From Moraxella bovoculi 237 (GTDB lineage: Bacteria > Pseudomonadota > Gammaproteobacteria > Pseudomonadales > Moraxellaceae), in contig NZ_AOMT01000005.1 in NCBI RefSeq assembly GCF_000696305.2, positions 310,001 through 374,000 on the forward strand: DNA of 64,000 nt, given 5' to 3'. This document shows, piece after piece, positions 52,639 through 62,514 of this stretch. Position numbers and translations under genes: made by a program. Under the pieces are notes generated by a model. That model did not search any database, was not told the origin of the DNA, and saw only the letters and a list, made by a program, of their open reading frames with translations. How positions within the stretch are numbered: the first letter of the stretch is position 1; every line of letters begins with the position of its first letter.

Positions 52639-54285
52639 ATGATTAACGCGCTTCATGCGTCTTATACTCGTTTGATTGCGATTGGGCTGTGTGCAGCATT
52701 GCTTAGTGCGTGCCAATCTTTGCCGAACGTGGCACACCTTGATAAAAGCCTTGCCATCACTCAAAAATCACAACTCGCCCATGCGCAACAGATTCAGACC
52801 CAAAGAGTACCTGTCGCAGTATCTGGGTCAGATTTGCGGCTTGGTGATGTCATTGATGAACAACGCCAAGATAATCCCTATCTATCAGGATATTATCCCA
52901 TCGCCACTGGTGCTAATGCCTTTGCATCGCGCAGCATCCTATCAGACATGGCAACCAAGACCATCGATATCCAATATTACATCTGGCATAATGATGAAGC
53001 TGGACAGATGATGGTTAAAGACCTATGGGAAGCTGCAGAGCGTGGCGTGATGGTGCGCCTTTTGCTCGATGACTTTAACAGCTCGCCTAAGCTTGATGAG
53101 CTGTTGCTTGCCTTTGCTAAGCACCCCAACGTTGCGGTGCGCCTTGCCAACCCTATGGTGTATCGCAAGTTTCGCACGGTGAATTACCTAATCAGCCCTA
53201 CTCGCATCAATCGCCGCATGCACAATAAGAGCATGACCTTTGATAATCAGCTTAGTATCATTGGCGGGCGTAACATTGGCGACGAATACCTAAATAACGC
53301 CAAAAATAATAACTTTACTGACATGGATGTTCTACTGATCGGACCTGTGGTGGATGAAATAACCACAAGCTTTGAGGAGTATTGGGCGGCATCATCAAGC
53401 TATGACATCGAAACCATCGTCAAACCATCAGGCAAGACCATCACGGATGTGATAGATGCCGCCATCTTACAGAATAATTATACCGCCATGGGTCAGCAAG
53501 CTCATGCCCTAAGAACGTATCGCCGTGCTGTGGAGACATCTACGATCAGCGAAGATCTGTTGAATAAGCGTGTGCCATTTCGCTGGGCGAAGATTGAATT
53601 CTTGGCAGATGATGCTAGTAAACTTACCAAGACCGCTGATCTGGATACGCATTTGGTGGGTTTATTACAAGAAAGATTGGGCCGACCTAATCAGCGGCTC
53701 AGCATCATCTCATCCTACTTTGTACCGACTAGAAATGGTGTTCGTACATTAAAACGCCTTGCCAAAAGCGGCGTAAAAATCAGCATATTAACCAATTCAT
53801 TCGACGCAACCGACGTCGGCGCGGTGCACGCAGGCTATGGGCATTGGCGTCATGACCTGCTAAGCGCTGGTATTGACCTGTACGAACTTAAATCCACCGC
53901 TGTCAATGACAAACAGGACGACAATAAATTTTGGCGCACCAAACAAATCACCACTACCAGCCTTCACGCCAAAGCGTTTGCTGTGGATCATGAGCAAGTT
54001 TTTATTGGCTCTTATAACATCGATCCACGTTCTGCCAACTTTAATACCGAGCTTGGCGTGATGATCTACGATGAGCGTCTGGCAGAGCAGTTGCACAATG
54101 CCCTGCGCAATCAACGCCTACTCAATCAAGCCTACAAGGTCGTCTTGACCAAACAAAACACCTTAGAATGGCACACGTTAGAGGATGGGGAATACGTCAT
54201 CCATAAGAGTGAACCGAACATGAACCTAAAAGATCGGGCTGGTGTTGCCATCATGGGAACGATGCCGATTGATTGGTTGTTATAA
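52639..54285 (+). CDS. Phospholipase D-like lipoprotein (cardiolipin synthase-type, two HKD motifs)
   Basis: 548 residues. The ATG at 52639, with GGTGAG at good distance, starts the lipoprotein signal (YTRLIAIGLCAALLSAC), lipobox LSAC. Two HKD motifs are seen: HNKSMTFDNQLSIIGGRN in the first half and HAKAFAVDHEQVFIGSYN in the second, with the usual following DPRSANFNTELGVM. This matches PLD-superfamily proteins like E. coli ClsC/YmdC (473 aa), which makes cardiolipin with YmdB; here the protein is a membrane-attached lipoprotein facing the periplasm. Its role could be phospholipid modification; which reaction is not decided. Confidence 0.85.
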   Translation: MINALHASYTRLIAIGLCAALLSACQSLPNVAHLDKSLAITQKSQLAHAQQIQTQRVPVAVSGSDLRLGDVIDEQRQDNPYLSGYYPIATGANAFASRSILSDMATKTIDIQYYIWHNDEAGQMMVKDLWEAAERGVMVRLLLDDFNSSPKLDELLLAFAKHPNVAVRLANPMVYRKFRTVNYLISPTRINRRMHNKSMTFDNQLSIIGGRNIGDEYLNNAKNNNFTDMDVLLIGPVVDEITTSFEEYWAASSSYDIETIVKPSGKTITDVIDAAILQNNYTAMGQQAHALRTYRRAVETSTISEDLLNKRVPFRWAKIEFLADDASKLTKTADLDTHLVGLLQERLGRPNQRLSIISSYFVPTRNGVRTLKRLAKSGVKISILTNSFDATDVGAVHAGYGHWRHDLLSAGIDLYELKSTAVNDKQDDNKFWRTKQITTTSLHAKAFAVDHEQVFIGSYNIDPRSANFNTELGVMIYDERLAEQLHNALRNQRLLNQAYKVVLTKQNTLEWHTLEDGEYVIHKSEPNMNLKDRAGVAIMGTMPIDWLL

Positions 54286-54432
54286 AAGATTGGCAATATT
54301 ATTTTGAATCCAGTGGCATCATTTGGTGTAATTAATTGAAATTTTGGTATTATTTTTGTGAAAATTAAGATACAATTTGTATAGATGTTCGCCCAATTGT
54401 TCGCTGGGCGCATCCCAAAGATGGTTTTAATT

Positions 54433-55809
54433 ATGCACACTCACACAACTGAACTTCTCACCTTAAAACATTATCACATCATCGGCGTTGCAAGCTTATG
54501 CGCAGGCATTGCTTTTTTTGATTTTGCCTTATTTATTTACTTGTCCGATTTATTATCCAAAGTGTTTTTTGATAAGATTTCTGAACTCTGGGTGAGTCAA
54601 TTGCATCTTTTCACACTGTTCGGTGCAGGTTACCTTGCCAGACCTATTGGTGGGTTCATGCTTGGCAGATTGGGGGACACCCAAGGCAGGCGCTTCGCAC
54701 TAATTGCAGGACTATTGGGTGCGACCATCTCTACATTTACCATTGCGCTGCTACCCACTTATTCGTATCTTGGGATATTTGCATCGCTTGCGCTTATTAC
54801 CGCCAGATTCTTTCAAGGGTTTGCGATTGGTAGTATTGTTCCTGCATCATGGGTTTTTACCACAGAACACCTACCTAGCAAGAACCTAGGGCTTGGGTGC
54901 GGCATCATTTGCGCAACCTGTATGCTGTTCTTATTAGCACTGATGGGATTGGTGAATTTTGTGGAAAACACCTTAAGCTCCGATCAGATGATGAGCTATG
55001 GTTGGCGCATTTTGTTCCTGATTGGCGGTATTATTAGCCTATCAGTGGCCTTATTAGTGCGACAGTTTGATGAGACGCCCATATTCAAGTCACTATCAAC
55101 GCCTAACAAAGAGCTTGATTCGTGCATCGATGGCATCAGCCTTGAGAATGAACCCATCACGAATAATCAAGCCAGCTCTACAGCCCTTCACAAGCCCACT
55201 AAGCTTGAGACCATCAAATCCTTATTCAAATATAACAGCTTTGGGTTTGGTGCTGCGATTTTGGTCTCATGGATCATCGCTAGCTTATCTATCTTCATCC
55301 CGATGCTACTTACCCCACTTATTGTCAGTAATTTTCGTATTTCTATGGATGACATTTATTTTGGCAGTGTCATCGGATTGATCTTTATGATGTTTGGCGC
55401 GGTATTCTTTGGGTTCTTGGTGGATAGAATAAACGCTGGGCGCGTACTTGTGTTTGGCGGCATGTTTCTTATCAGCCAAGCACTGCTCTTCTTTTATCAT
55501 CTGCGTGCTGGTGGTGAGTTAATATTGGCATGCTTCGCCTTACTTGGGTTTGCCAGCGGTCTGATTGGCGCTCTTCCTTCAGTGCTGACCAGATTGTTCC
55601 CAACCAAGATCCGCCTAACTGGCATTGGCCTGTCTTATAATCTGGTGTATTCCGTGGTGGGTGGTGTTTTGCCATTTGCGCTGGGTTATGCCAGTTTTTA
55701 TTTTTCGTTCGCCCCTGCCGTATATCTTACGTTGATTGGACTTTTGGCGATATTTATTAGCTTCTTTGTGTATTACATTCCACGCTCGAACAGGGATTTG
55801 ATTCGTTAG
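54433..55809 (+). CDS. MFS transporter, metabolite:H+ symporter type
   Basis: About 458 residues with 12 hydrophobic segments. ARPIGGFMLGRLGDTQGRRFAL is the MFS motif A between TM2 and TM3, and RFFQGFAIGS the motif in TM4; the pattern resembles the MHS group (ProP, ShiA). A longer central loop of about 50 polar residues separates the two halves. The start is uncertain: ATGs at 54385, 54421 and 54433 are possible; 54433 begins just before the first helix. Substrate unknown (osmolyte or carboxylate are typical). Downstream is the converging DUF1345 pseudogene. Confidence 0.82.
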   Translation: MHTHTTELLTLKHYHIIGVASLCAGIAFFDFALFIYLSDLLSKVFFDKISELWVSQLHLFTLFGAGYLARPIGGFMLGRLGDTQGRRFALIAGLLGATISTFTIALLPTYSYLGIFASLALITARFFQGFAIGSIVPASWVFTTEHLPSKNLGLGCGIICATCMLFLLALMGLVNFVENTLSSDQMMSYGWRILFLIGGIISLSVALLVRQFDETPIFKSLSTPNKELDSCIDGISLENEPITNNQASSTALHKPTKLETIKSLFKYNSFGFGAAILVSWIIASLSIFIPMLLTPLIVSNFRISMDDIYFGSVIGLIFMMFGAVFFGFLVDRINAGRVLVFGGMFLISQALLFFYHLRAGGELILACFALLGFASGLIGALPSVLTRLFPTKIRLTGIGLSYNLVYSVVGGVLPFALGYASFYFSFAPAVYLTLIGLLAIFISFFVYYIPRSNRDLIR

Positions 55810-55843
55810 CGTTAATTAGAAATGATACTGCCTGTCAGCTCCA

Positions 55844-56524
55844 TCACCACGCCAACACAGCGGTATTAAAGAAGAGTGACAATACACCATGAAACATCCC
55901 AATGCGGCGCAGCTTGCGGCTGGTAAAACAAATATCAGACGCCTGCCCGCTGGCACCGATTCCCAATGAAAAATACATAAGATCCCAATAATCAGGGATA
56001 TTCTCATACGGAAAATCTAGCGGATAATGCTCGTTATTATTCGCATCATAATAGCCATGCGCATAATAAAGCGCAAATAACGTATGAATGAATAGCCAAG
56101 CCATCACCAGTGTGCCAAACGTCACCGCCAAATGAAACATCGAAAGCCACCCTGTCATCTGCGCGGATATTCTCATCTCGTGTACGATGGCGATGATGCT
56201 CAACACCGAAGTTAATCAGATCAGCACCAACATGATGGATTTTTTCTAATATTCTGCGTGTGCTCGCTTTTTGATTTTTTCAAGATCGATGATCGCAAAC
56301 ATCCCGAAGGTCAGCAGTAGATAAGTCAATAAAAACGCATCCCAAGTCAAAAGATAAATCATCTCCCACTGAATAGACGGAATGAAACGACGCAAAAATC
56401 TTACATCGGAGATCAGCACATAGACCAATGCTGCTGTCATGATTGATATGATCAGATGGGCGCTATTTCTTAACAGCCGCTTTAACTTATCAAATGCGCT
56501 GTGTTTCATTTGCTTTTTAAACAT
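55844..56524 (-). pseudogene. DUF1345 membrane protein with two in-frame stop codons
   Basis: Two reading frames are in the same frame and join into one DUF1345 protein of about 227 residues: an N-terminal half with two or three TM segments (LTWDAFLLTYLLLTFGMFAIIDLEKIKKRAH) and a C-terminal half with the family hallmarks LFIHTLFALYYAHGYY, LDFPYENIPDYWDLMYFSLGIGASGQASDI and LSLFFNTAVLAW. They are interrupted by TAG (complement of 56246-56248) and TGA (complement of 56216-56218), with SIMLVLI between the stops, so no frameshift is needed. Two independent nonsense changes imply genuine inactivation. DUF1345 proteins are multipass membrane proteins of unknown role. Confidence 0.88.
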
Positions 56525-56561
56525 TGGGTGATGTGGTTATTAATAAAATATCACATATTAT

Positions 56562-56586
56562 AAAACCCGCCAATGACGGGTTTTTG
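56562..56586 (-). terminator. Terminator after rpiA
   Basis: AAAACCCG pairs with CGGGTTTT (56577-56584) around a 7-base loop and A-tract on the plus strand. Confidence 0.7.
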
Positions 56587-56605
56587 ATGCATGTCTTGAC
56601 TGATA

Positions 56606-57271
56606 TTAAAACCGTACGGTATCCACGCCTTCATCGCCTGCCTTTAGCATGATGTTCGCTGACTGCGCTGCAAAGATGCCATTACAGACCACGCCAACGA
56701 TATTATTTAGCGTCTTTTCAAATTCGTCAGGGTTACTGATGTCCAAATCATAAGTGTCCAAAATCACATTACCATAATCGCTAACAAATCCTTCACGATA
56801 GACCGGATCACCGCCTAACTTGACCAGCTCTCTGGCAACGTATGATCGCGCCTGTGGCAAGACTTCTACTGCAACTGGGAATTTGCCAAGCTTTTGCACG
56901 ACCTTGGAATCATCAACCATGCACACAAAAGATTTGGAAGCTGCTGCGACAATTTTTTCGCGTGTAAGCGCACCGCCACCGCCTTTGATCATGTTGCCCT
57001 GCGCATCAATCTCATCTGCACCATCGATGTACAGATCAAGCTCACCCACAGTGTTTAGATCAAAAATCTCAATGCCTAAAGCGCGAAGCTTATCTTCGGT
57101 GACTTTAGATGATGATACTGCGCCTTTTAGTCGAACATCTGCCAATAACTCAATCAAGCAATTCACCGTGCTGCCCGTGCCAACACCTAAAATCATGCCA
57201 TCTTCGATGTAGCTTAAGGCGGCTTTGGCAGCAGCTTGTTTTTGGGTGAGTTTTGGATCGACTGTGGTCAT
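56606..57271 (-). CDS. rpiA: Ribose-5-phosphate isomerase A
   Basis: 221 residues (E. coli 219). Interconverts ribose-5-P and ribulose-5-P in the pentose phosphate pathway. The phosphate-binding [15 protein letters not shown], the active-site [28 protein letters not shown], and [21 protein letters not shown] are all present, including the catalytic Glu and Lys-region. It follows the 4.5S RNA gene on the same strand with a gap of about 120 bases. Confidence 0.96.
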   Translation of the reverse strand: MTTVDPKLTQKQAAAKAALSYIEDGMILGVGTGSTVNCLIELLADVRLKGAVSSSKVTEDKLRALGIEIFDLNTVGELDLYIDGADEIDAQGNMIKGGGGALTREKIVAAASKSFVCMVDDSKVVQKLGKFPVAVEVLPQARSYVARELVKLGGDPVYREGFVSDYGNVILDTYDLDISNPDEFEKTLNNIVGVVCNGIFAAQSANIMLKAGDEGVDTVRF

Positions 57272-57394
57272 GATGCACCTATGGCTAATGTTTATTGAGG
57301 GAATATTATTTTACGATAATTACATCAAAAATGATAGCATTCATTAAAATAATTAATAAAATCATATACTTATATGAAATTTAGGCAAAAAAAT

Positions 57395-57498
<104 letters not shown>

Positions 57499-57556
57499 AA
57501 GCCCATATTATACTTAAAAAATCATAATTTGCAAGTATATTTTTACGTTGCGCTGA

Positions 57557-58060
57557 TCAAGGCTGTGTTGGGATGAATTGGGCAATCTGCTTAGCAAGTT
57601 CGGGGGCTATAACTTCGGTGCCAAACACACGGCATTCAGCCAGCTCAAAGCCACTAGGCGATAAACCATCTAAAATCGCTGCCATGCGTGCAACGATCGG
57701 CATATGACAAACGATGATTACCGTAAGCTCATCGGTCTCCATGCCAAACTTATGACGGATGGCGCAGTCAATATCATCAAGTCCGATGTTTGGATCATCA
57801 TCCGGCGTGATGCTGCTGATGGTGATAAAGGCAGGATTCTGTTCTGCATCCACCAATGACTCAAGGATAATCGCTGCGGTCTGATTAGCGCGGTTATATG
57901 GACTGGCAATGATCGCATTAACGGGCGATTCTTTGCTGTAATTTACCAAAAAATCTGCCGTCTCATGAGCTTGCTGCTTGCCAAAATCTGTCAAATCGCG
58001 ACCAGCATCATCAGCACAATATGGCCCTGCTTGACCATGCCTTACAAAGATTAGCTTCAT
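57557..58060 (-). CDS. sixA: Phosphohistidine phosphatase SixA
   Basis: 167 residues (E. coli 161), histidine-phosphatase superfamily. The RHG motif at residues 7-9 (IFVRHGQAG), ASPYNRANQTAAII and the second catalytic His region VIIVCHMPIVARMA are intact. SixA dephosphorylates histidine phospho-carriers such as HPt domains or NPr. It overlaps the gpsA stop by 4 bases (ATGA), so it is translationally coupled; the gpsA-sixA pair is also seen in related gammaproteobacteria. Confidence 0.93.
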   Translation of the reverse strand: MKLIFVRHGQAGPYCADDAGRDLTDFGKQQAHETADFLVNYSKESPVNAIIASPYNRANQTAAIILESLVDAEQNPAFITISSITPDDDPNIGLDDIDCAIRHKFGMETDELTVIIVCHMPIVARMAAILDGLSPSGFELAECRVFGTEVIAPELAKQIAQFIPTQP

Positions 58061-59382
58061 GTTGGCTCTCCATCATTGTCATTATCAACCTTAGCGGACT
58101 TGGCGTCTTTACTTGCCTTTAGCACTTCATCGAATTCTTCACTAAGGCGCGCGTTACTCTCATCGTGCGGCATGACGAATTCAACATCACTTCTAAATCC
58201 AGCCTCCATGAGATTTAAAGCGATACCAAGCGGTGCTTTATCTTCATATAGCACAGCATGCAGCGCATGAGTGATGGGCATGTAGATGCCCAGATCTTTG
58301 GCGCGCTCATTGACTTGAAGGATGGTATTTACCCCTTCGGCTGTCTGTCCTAGTTTTTTGATGGCGTTATCAAGGCTGATGCCCTTGCCAAGCATGTTGC
58401 CAATGCGATAGTTGCGACTAAGCACGGAATTACAAGTGGCGTACAAATCCCCGACACCTGATAAACCCAAGAAGGTCAAAGGATTGGCACCTACCGCCGC
58501 ACCAAACCGACTCATCTCCGCCAAGGCGCGCGTCAGTAGCATCGCCTTAGTGTTATCCCCTACATCATAAGCGGCTGCCATGCCCATGGCGATGGCATAG
58601 ATGTTCTTTAAGGCGCCACCAAGCTCCACCCCTTTGACATCATCAGAGGCAAATACTCTAAAAAATGCACTGTGTAACGCTTCTTGCACTGCCATACGAA
58701 GCGCTTCAGAATCACTGGCGATCACGGTGGCAGATGGCATGTTATCCATGATCTCAAGTGCAAGGTTGGGTCCGCTCACCACACCAAAATCCACCTGTGG
58801 CAGTACATCAGTGATAATGTCACTCATCATGGCGAAGGTGTATTTCTCCATGCCTTTAGTCAGTGAGATGACTGCCTGATGCGTGATGTATGGCTTGATC
58901 TGATGTAGCATCTCTCTAAACGCCGAGCTTGGCACAGCCACAAAGATGATGTCTTTGCCCTCGACCGCTGATTTTAGGTCATGGCTGAATTTAAGATTCT
59001 CATCGAGCTTATGATTAGGCAGGTATTTTTTGTTAATGCGAGTTTTTTTCATCGCTTTGACAGTGGCTTTATCGCGCACCCAAAGGGTTGCATCACAGCC
59101 ATTACGCGCTGCCATGTTTGACATGGCCGTACCAAAGCTGCCACCGCCCAAGAACACCAATCTTAGCGGCGCGCCATCTTGAGTGTTTGATTCATCAATG
59201 CCAAGCTTAGAAGGGTTCATTTTTTTCTTTTTTAAGCCTGCAAATTCAGCGATGTTCGAGATGATGGGCGCGTTCTCTATGCCGGAATCTTTGATGGCAT
59301 GCACCGCTTCATCAATACTACTGCTTGCAGCATCGACAATTTTTTTTACTTTTGAATTGTTAACCGCTTTGGGTAATTTCAT
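58057..59382 (-). CDS. gpsA: Glycerol-3-phosphate dehydrogenase [NAD(P)+] with N- and C-terminal extensions
   Basis: 441 residues, about 100 longer than E. coli GpsA (339). The Rossmann motif is seen as FLGGGSFGTAMSNMAARNG at about residue 78, with KYLPNHKLDENLKF, SGPNLALEI and the active-site Lys region GVELGGALKNIYAIAMG. The extra 75 residues before the fold (helical, Ser/Ala/Lys-rich, e.g. VNNSKVKKIVDAASSSIDEAV) and an acidic/Lys tail at the end (KASKDAKSAKVDNDNDG) have no counterpart in the E. coli enzyme. It makes sn-glycerol-3-P for phospholipids. Overlaps sixA; the nitroreductase gene is 49 bases upstream. Confidence 0.95.
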   Translation of the reverse strand: MKLPKAVNNSKVKKIVDAASSSIDEAVHAIKDSGIENAPIISNIAEFAGLKKKKMNPSKLGIDESNTQDGAPLRLVFLGGGSFGTAMSNMAARNGCDATLWVRDKATVKAMKKTRINKKYLPNHKLDENLKFSHDLKSAVEGKDIIFVAVPSSAFREMLHQIKPYITHQAVISLTKGMEKYTFAMMSDIITDVLPQVDFGVVSGPNLALEIMDNMPSATVIASDSEALRMAVQEALHSAFFRVFASDDVKGVELGGALKNIYAIAMGMAAAYDVGDNTKAMLLTRALAEMSRFGAAVGANPLTFLGLSGVGDLYATCNSVLSRNYRIGNMLGKGISLDNAIKKLGQTAEGVNTILQVNERAKDLGIYMPITHALHAVLYEDKAPLGIALNLMEAGFRSDVEFVMPHDESNARLSEEFDEVLKASKDAKSAKVDNDNDGEPT

Positions 59383-59431
59383 GGCAAGCCCTTTGATGGT
59401 TGTTATGATCCATTAATATGATAAACGTGAA

Positions 59432-60010
59432 TTAATCGCGAAAGCTCACAAAGTCATTGATGTCAATGCTCTCACGCACAGGCATCTGTACATCGCTTGA
59501 GCCAACATAAACAAACCCACAAATCGTGTCTTTATCCGCCACATTAAAATGCGCTTTTACTAATGGTTCATTACAAAGTGGCCCTGTACGCCACACCGTG
59601 TGATAGCCCAATGATTCTAGTGCAAGCAGTAGGTTCTGAATGGCGGCACCTGCACTCAATAACTGCTCAAATGGTGGGACTTTTTTGTGTTCTTTGATGT
59701 CAGTCGCCACCGTGATAATCATTGGCGCGCGCATTGGCATGTTTAGTAGCTTTTGGCGTGCGGTGTCATCAAGGGCATCAGCTGGCGCGTTTACTTCTTC
59801 TGCTTGTAATAACACTCTGCCAAACTCAATCAAAGCCTGTCCAGTAAGCACGGTAAATTTCCAAGGCTTTAGCTGCTTATGATCAGGCGCAGCAAAAGCA
59901 GCTTGCAATGCGGCAGCAAGCTCGTCATCGTTTGGTACGGGTAGAACAAGCTTACCGATGCTGCGACGCTGATGTATGGTAGTTAATACAGTGTTGTTCT
60001 GGTTATCCAT
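59432..60010 (-). CDS. YdjA-like nitroreductase family oxidoreductase
   Basis: 192 residues. The ATG at 60010 has GAGGA 5 bases upstream; an earlier ATG at 60025 overlaps the zapE stop. The FMN-binding RRSIGKLVLP, PDHKQLKPWKF, and GAAIQNLLLALESLGYHTVWRTGPLC match YdjA of E. coli, a compact nitroreductase-fold flavoprotein of unknown physiological substrate. It lies in a tight minus-strand cluster with zapE and gpsA. Confidence 0.87.
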   Translation of the reverse strand: MDNQNNTVLTTIHQRRSIGKLVLPVPNDDELAAALQAAFAAPDHKQLKPWKFTVLTGQALIEFGRVLLQAEEVNAPADALDDTARQKLLNMPMRAPMIITVATDIKEHKKVPPFEQLLSAGAAIQNLLLALESLGYHTVWRTGPLCNEPLVKAHFNVADKDTICGFVYVGSSDVQMPVRESIDINDFVSFRD

Positions 60011-60021
60011 GGCAATCCTCA

Positions 60022-61125
60022 TCATCCTTCTACTCGATGCTCTTCAGCAAGATAATCCTCAGACTGCATCTCAAGCAGGCGAGAACGCGTACGCTCAATC
60101 TCAAAGGCAAGCTTCTCACCTTGATACAGCTCCAATATCGACTGTTCGGCACGCACCAGCAGCTTCACACGGCGATCATAGAACTCATCGACCAAGTAAA
60201 TAAAGCGGCGCACAGGATCCATCAAAGTATCGTTCAATGCAGGCACGTTATCGACCATCACTGTATCAAAATCATTGGCAATCTCAATAAAATCTGCCGC
60301 TGAACGTGGTTGCATACATAGGGCGCGAAAATCAGTAAGCAGCATGGTCTCTGTACGTTTGATGATGGCAATCTCACGACCTGCGATGGTGATTGGCGCA
60401 TCTGTCACCGTCTGCCCTGCCGCCAAAGTATCAAACCGCTCTGACAGCCAGCCTTTGGTATCGTCTGACAGAGGATGAGTGTATAGCTTGGCTTGTTTTA
60501 ATAAACGTAAGCGGTAATCAATACCAATATCAATGTTCATCACGGCGGTGTTTTTTTCGACCTGCTCGATGGCTGGCAAGAATCGATTACGATGAATGCC
60601 GTTCTTATACAGGCCTGCCGGCTCAATGTTCGATGTCGCAACTAGGGTAATGCCACGCCCGAACAGCATGGTAAATAGATCACCCAAGATCATCGCATCA
60701 GACACATTCGATACAAAAAACTCATCAAAACAAATAACGATCGCCTCTTCGTGGATGATGTCGGCAACTTTTTGAAGCGGATCAGATTGACCTTGAAGCT
60801 TGACCAGCTCGGACTGTACACGCTGCATAAAGTGGTGAAAATGCATGCGCATCTTACGCTTGATGGGCAGGCTCTCATAGAACATGTCCATCATCCACGT
60901 TTTGCCACGACCAACCCCGCCCCACATGTAGAGACCTTTTGGTGGTGTTGGTTTTGATTTGAACAGACTGGCAAAAAATCCTTGCTTGTTATTCTCATCT
61001 GCACGCACAATTTCGTGATGCAGATTGTCAAGATAAGTCATCGCCTGTAGCTGTACCTGATCTTCACTAAAATTCCCTGTTGCAAGTGCCGCGCGATAAC
61101 GCTCTAACGGAGTCTGAATTGTCAT
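60022..61125 (-). CDS. zapE: Cell division protein ZapE (AFG1-type AAA ATPase)
   Basis: 367 residues (E. coli 375). Walker A GGVGRGKTWMMD near residue 70, Walker B VICFDEFFVSNVSDAM and sensor TLVATSNIEPAGLYKNGIHRNRFLPAIE are all present. ZapE is an ATPase associated with the Z-ring in E. coli and is needed under stress or low oxygen. The alpha/beta hydrolase gene is 8 bases upstream and the nitroreductase starts at its stop, so the three are likely one operon. Confidence 0.93.
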   Translation of the reverse strand: MTIQTPLERYRAALATGNFSEDQVQLQAMTYLDNLHHEIVRADENNKQGFFASLFKSKPTPPKGLYMWGGVGRGKTWMMDMFYESLPIKRKMRMHFHHFMQRVQSELVKLQGQSDPLQKVADIIHEEAIVICFDEFFVSNVSDAMILGDLFTMLFGRGITLVATSNIEPAGLYKNGIHRNRFLPAIEQVEKNTAVMNIDIGIDYRLRLLKQAKLYTHPLSDDTKGWLSERFDTLAAGQTVTDAPITIAGREIAIIKRTETMLLTDFRALCMQPRSAADFIEIANDFDTVMVDNVPALNDTLMDPVRRFIYLVDEFYDRRVKLLVRAEQSILELYQGEKLAFEIERTRSRLLEMQSEDYLAEEHRVEG

Positions 61126-61133
61126 AATTATCC

Positions 61134-61781
61134 TTAAATCTTGGTATGTGCCGCTAAGGCATTCTTTAGATCAGTAAGCTTACCATGAAAAAGATGCCCA
61201 ACGTCTGGCATCACAGTGCTATCAAATCCTCGTTCGTTGGCAAATTGCTGCAGCAGACTAGGCGCAACCAACCCATCCTTATCGCCATAGATGACAAAAG
61301 TATTATTGGCTTCGATGGACAACTGACTGGCATCGTTACGAACGATGGAAGGTGCGATCAACGCTAGATTATCAAGCTTAACATCATCAAATACTGATGA
61401 TTTATGAATCAGATCCGCCATGCGACATGCCACAAAGCCACCAAAGCTAAACCCGCCCATCCACAATCGTCTGGCCCCAGTCTTCGTCAATGCCCAAGCC
61501 AACACCGTCTGCGCATCGACAAACTCGCCATCGCCATACTCTGAAACGCCAGTCGAGCGCCCCACCCCACGATAGTTAAAACGCACCACATCCATGCCCG
61601 CATCACGGCAGAACCTGTACATGGTACTTACCACTTTATTATTCATCGTACCGCCATCTAATGGGTTGGGATGACAAATAAGCGCAAGCATGTCAGAAGG
61701 CTGTCTGTCCCCATCCTGCCAAATCGCATCGACTTCGAGTACGCCATGGGGTGCATTTATAAGCGTGATTTCGTTTTTCAT
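61134..61781 (-). CDS. Alpha/beta hydrolase (COG2945-like)
   Basis: 215 residues. The nucleophile elbow GFSFGG, Asp in YGDKDGLV, and His in VGHLFHG form the triad, and HPNPLDGGTMNNKVV is the oxyanion loop motif of the COG2945 group (predicted hydrolases of the alpha/beta superfamily, dienelactone-hydrolase-like). No signal peptide. Likely first gene of the operon with zapE. Substrate unknown. Confidence 0.85.
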   Translation of the reverse strand: MKNEITLINAPHGVLEVDAIWQDGDRQPSDMLALICHPNPLDGGTMNNKVVSTMYRFCRDAGMDVVRFNYRGVGRSTGVSEYGDGEFVDAQTVLAWALTKTGARRLWMGGFSFGGFVACRMADLIHKSSVFDDVKLDNLALIAPSIVRNDASQLSIEANNTFVIYGDKDGLVAPSLLQQFANERGFDSTVMPDVGHLFHGKLTDLKNALAAHTKI

Positions 61782-61995
61782 GATAAAAATTTACTTAAAT
61801 TTTGCATTATAACACAATTTTTTGATAAATGAGTTGTGTAGATTCTATGCATTTTTTGATAAATACCGCAATGATTGCTAAGGCTGGGTAATCTTATTCA
61901 CAAATTTATTACAAGGTCTGCCATGAATATTAAGTATAATCGAGCCAATCTCATGGTATTTGAGATTACTCCATGATTACCCATAAGGAAAACCC

Positions 61996-62349
61996 ATGAA
62001 AAAATTAGCTCTTATCGGATCAGCAGCTGTATTATTAAGTGCTTGTGCCAGCACCCAAAGCACATCGCCGGTCATCGCCCGTGGAGACGCGACTTTCGAG
62101 ACGACAGGACTTGGCAAAACCAAACTCATTGCCCAAGAAAACGCCCTAAACGCCGCCAAAAAGCAATGTGGCATGCGCACCCCTGTTATCGTTAAAGACA
62201 GCACCACCTATAATGGCGTCATGGATGAGCGCACGGGCCGTGTCATCGAACAAGGCATCAACGTGGTTGGTGCGATTTTTGGTACTGCGACACCTAGGCT
62301 TAGCCGCGATGATGATTATGAGTACAACATCAGCTTTAAATGCCAATGA
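61996..62349 (+). CDS. Small lipoprotein of unknown function
   Basis: 117 residues. The signal MKKLALIGSAAVLLSAC ends in LSAC with Cys17. The mature part starts ASTQSTSPVIARGDATFETTG, carries GLGKTKLIAQENALNAAKKQCG, and ends in DYEYNISFKC; two late cysteines could form a disulfide. The helix AQENALNAAKKQC resembles the Ala-rich helix of LPP20/YdgH-like lipoproteins, an uncertain impression. TATAAT at 61935-61940 is a probable -10 element, and AAGGAAAACCC supplies a ribosome-binding site. Monocistronic. Confidence 0.7.
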   Translation: MKKLALIGSAAVLLSACASTQSTSPVIARGDATFETTGLGKTKLIAQENALNAAKKQCGMRTPVIVKDSTTYNGVMDERTGRVIEQGINVVGAIFGTATPRLSRDDDYEYNISFKCQ

Positions 62350-62413
62350 GCCCAAACCAATCTAAGCCAACTATAAAACAGCGTGATTAAACTCTAATGC
62401 AAATCACCGCACA

Positions 62414-62444
62414 AAAAAACGCAAGCTTTTATCTTGCGTTTTTT
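62414..62444 (+). terminator. Terminator after the small lipoprotein gene
   Basis: AAAAAACGCAAG pairs with CTTGCGTTTTTT (62433-62444) around a 7-base loop. Confidence 0.8.
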
Positions 62445-62514
62445 AATTTAGTCGAGATGCATTGCGATCAAAGATTCTGTATTTGCGTAATCCAACAAAT
62501 TGATGACTTATTTA

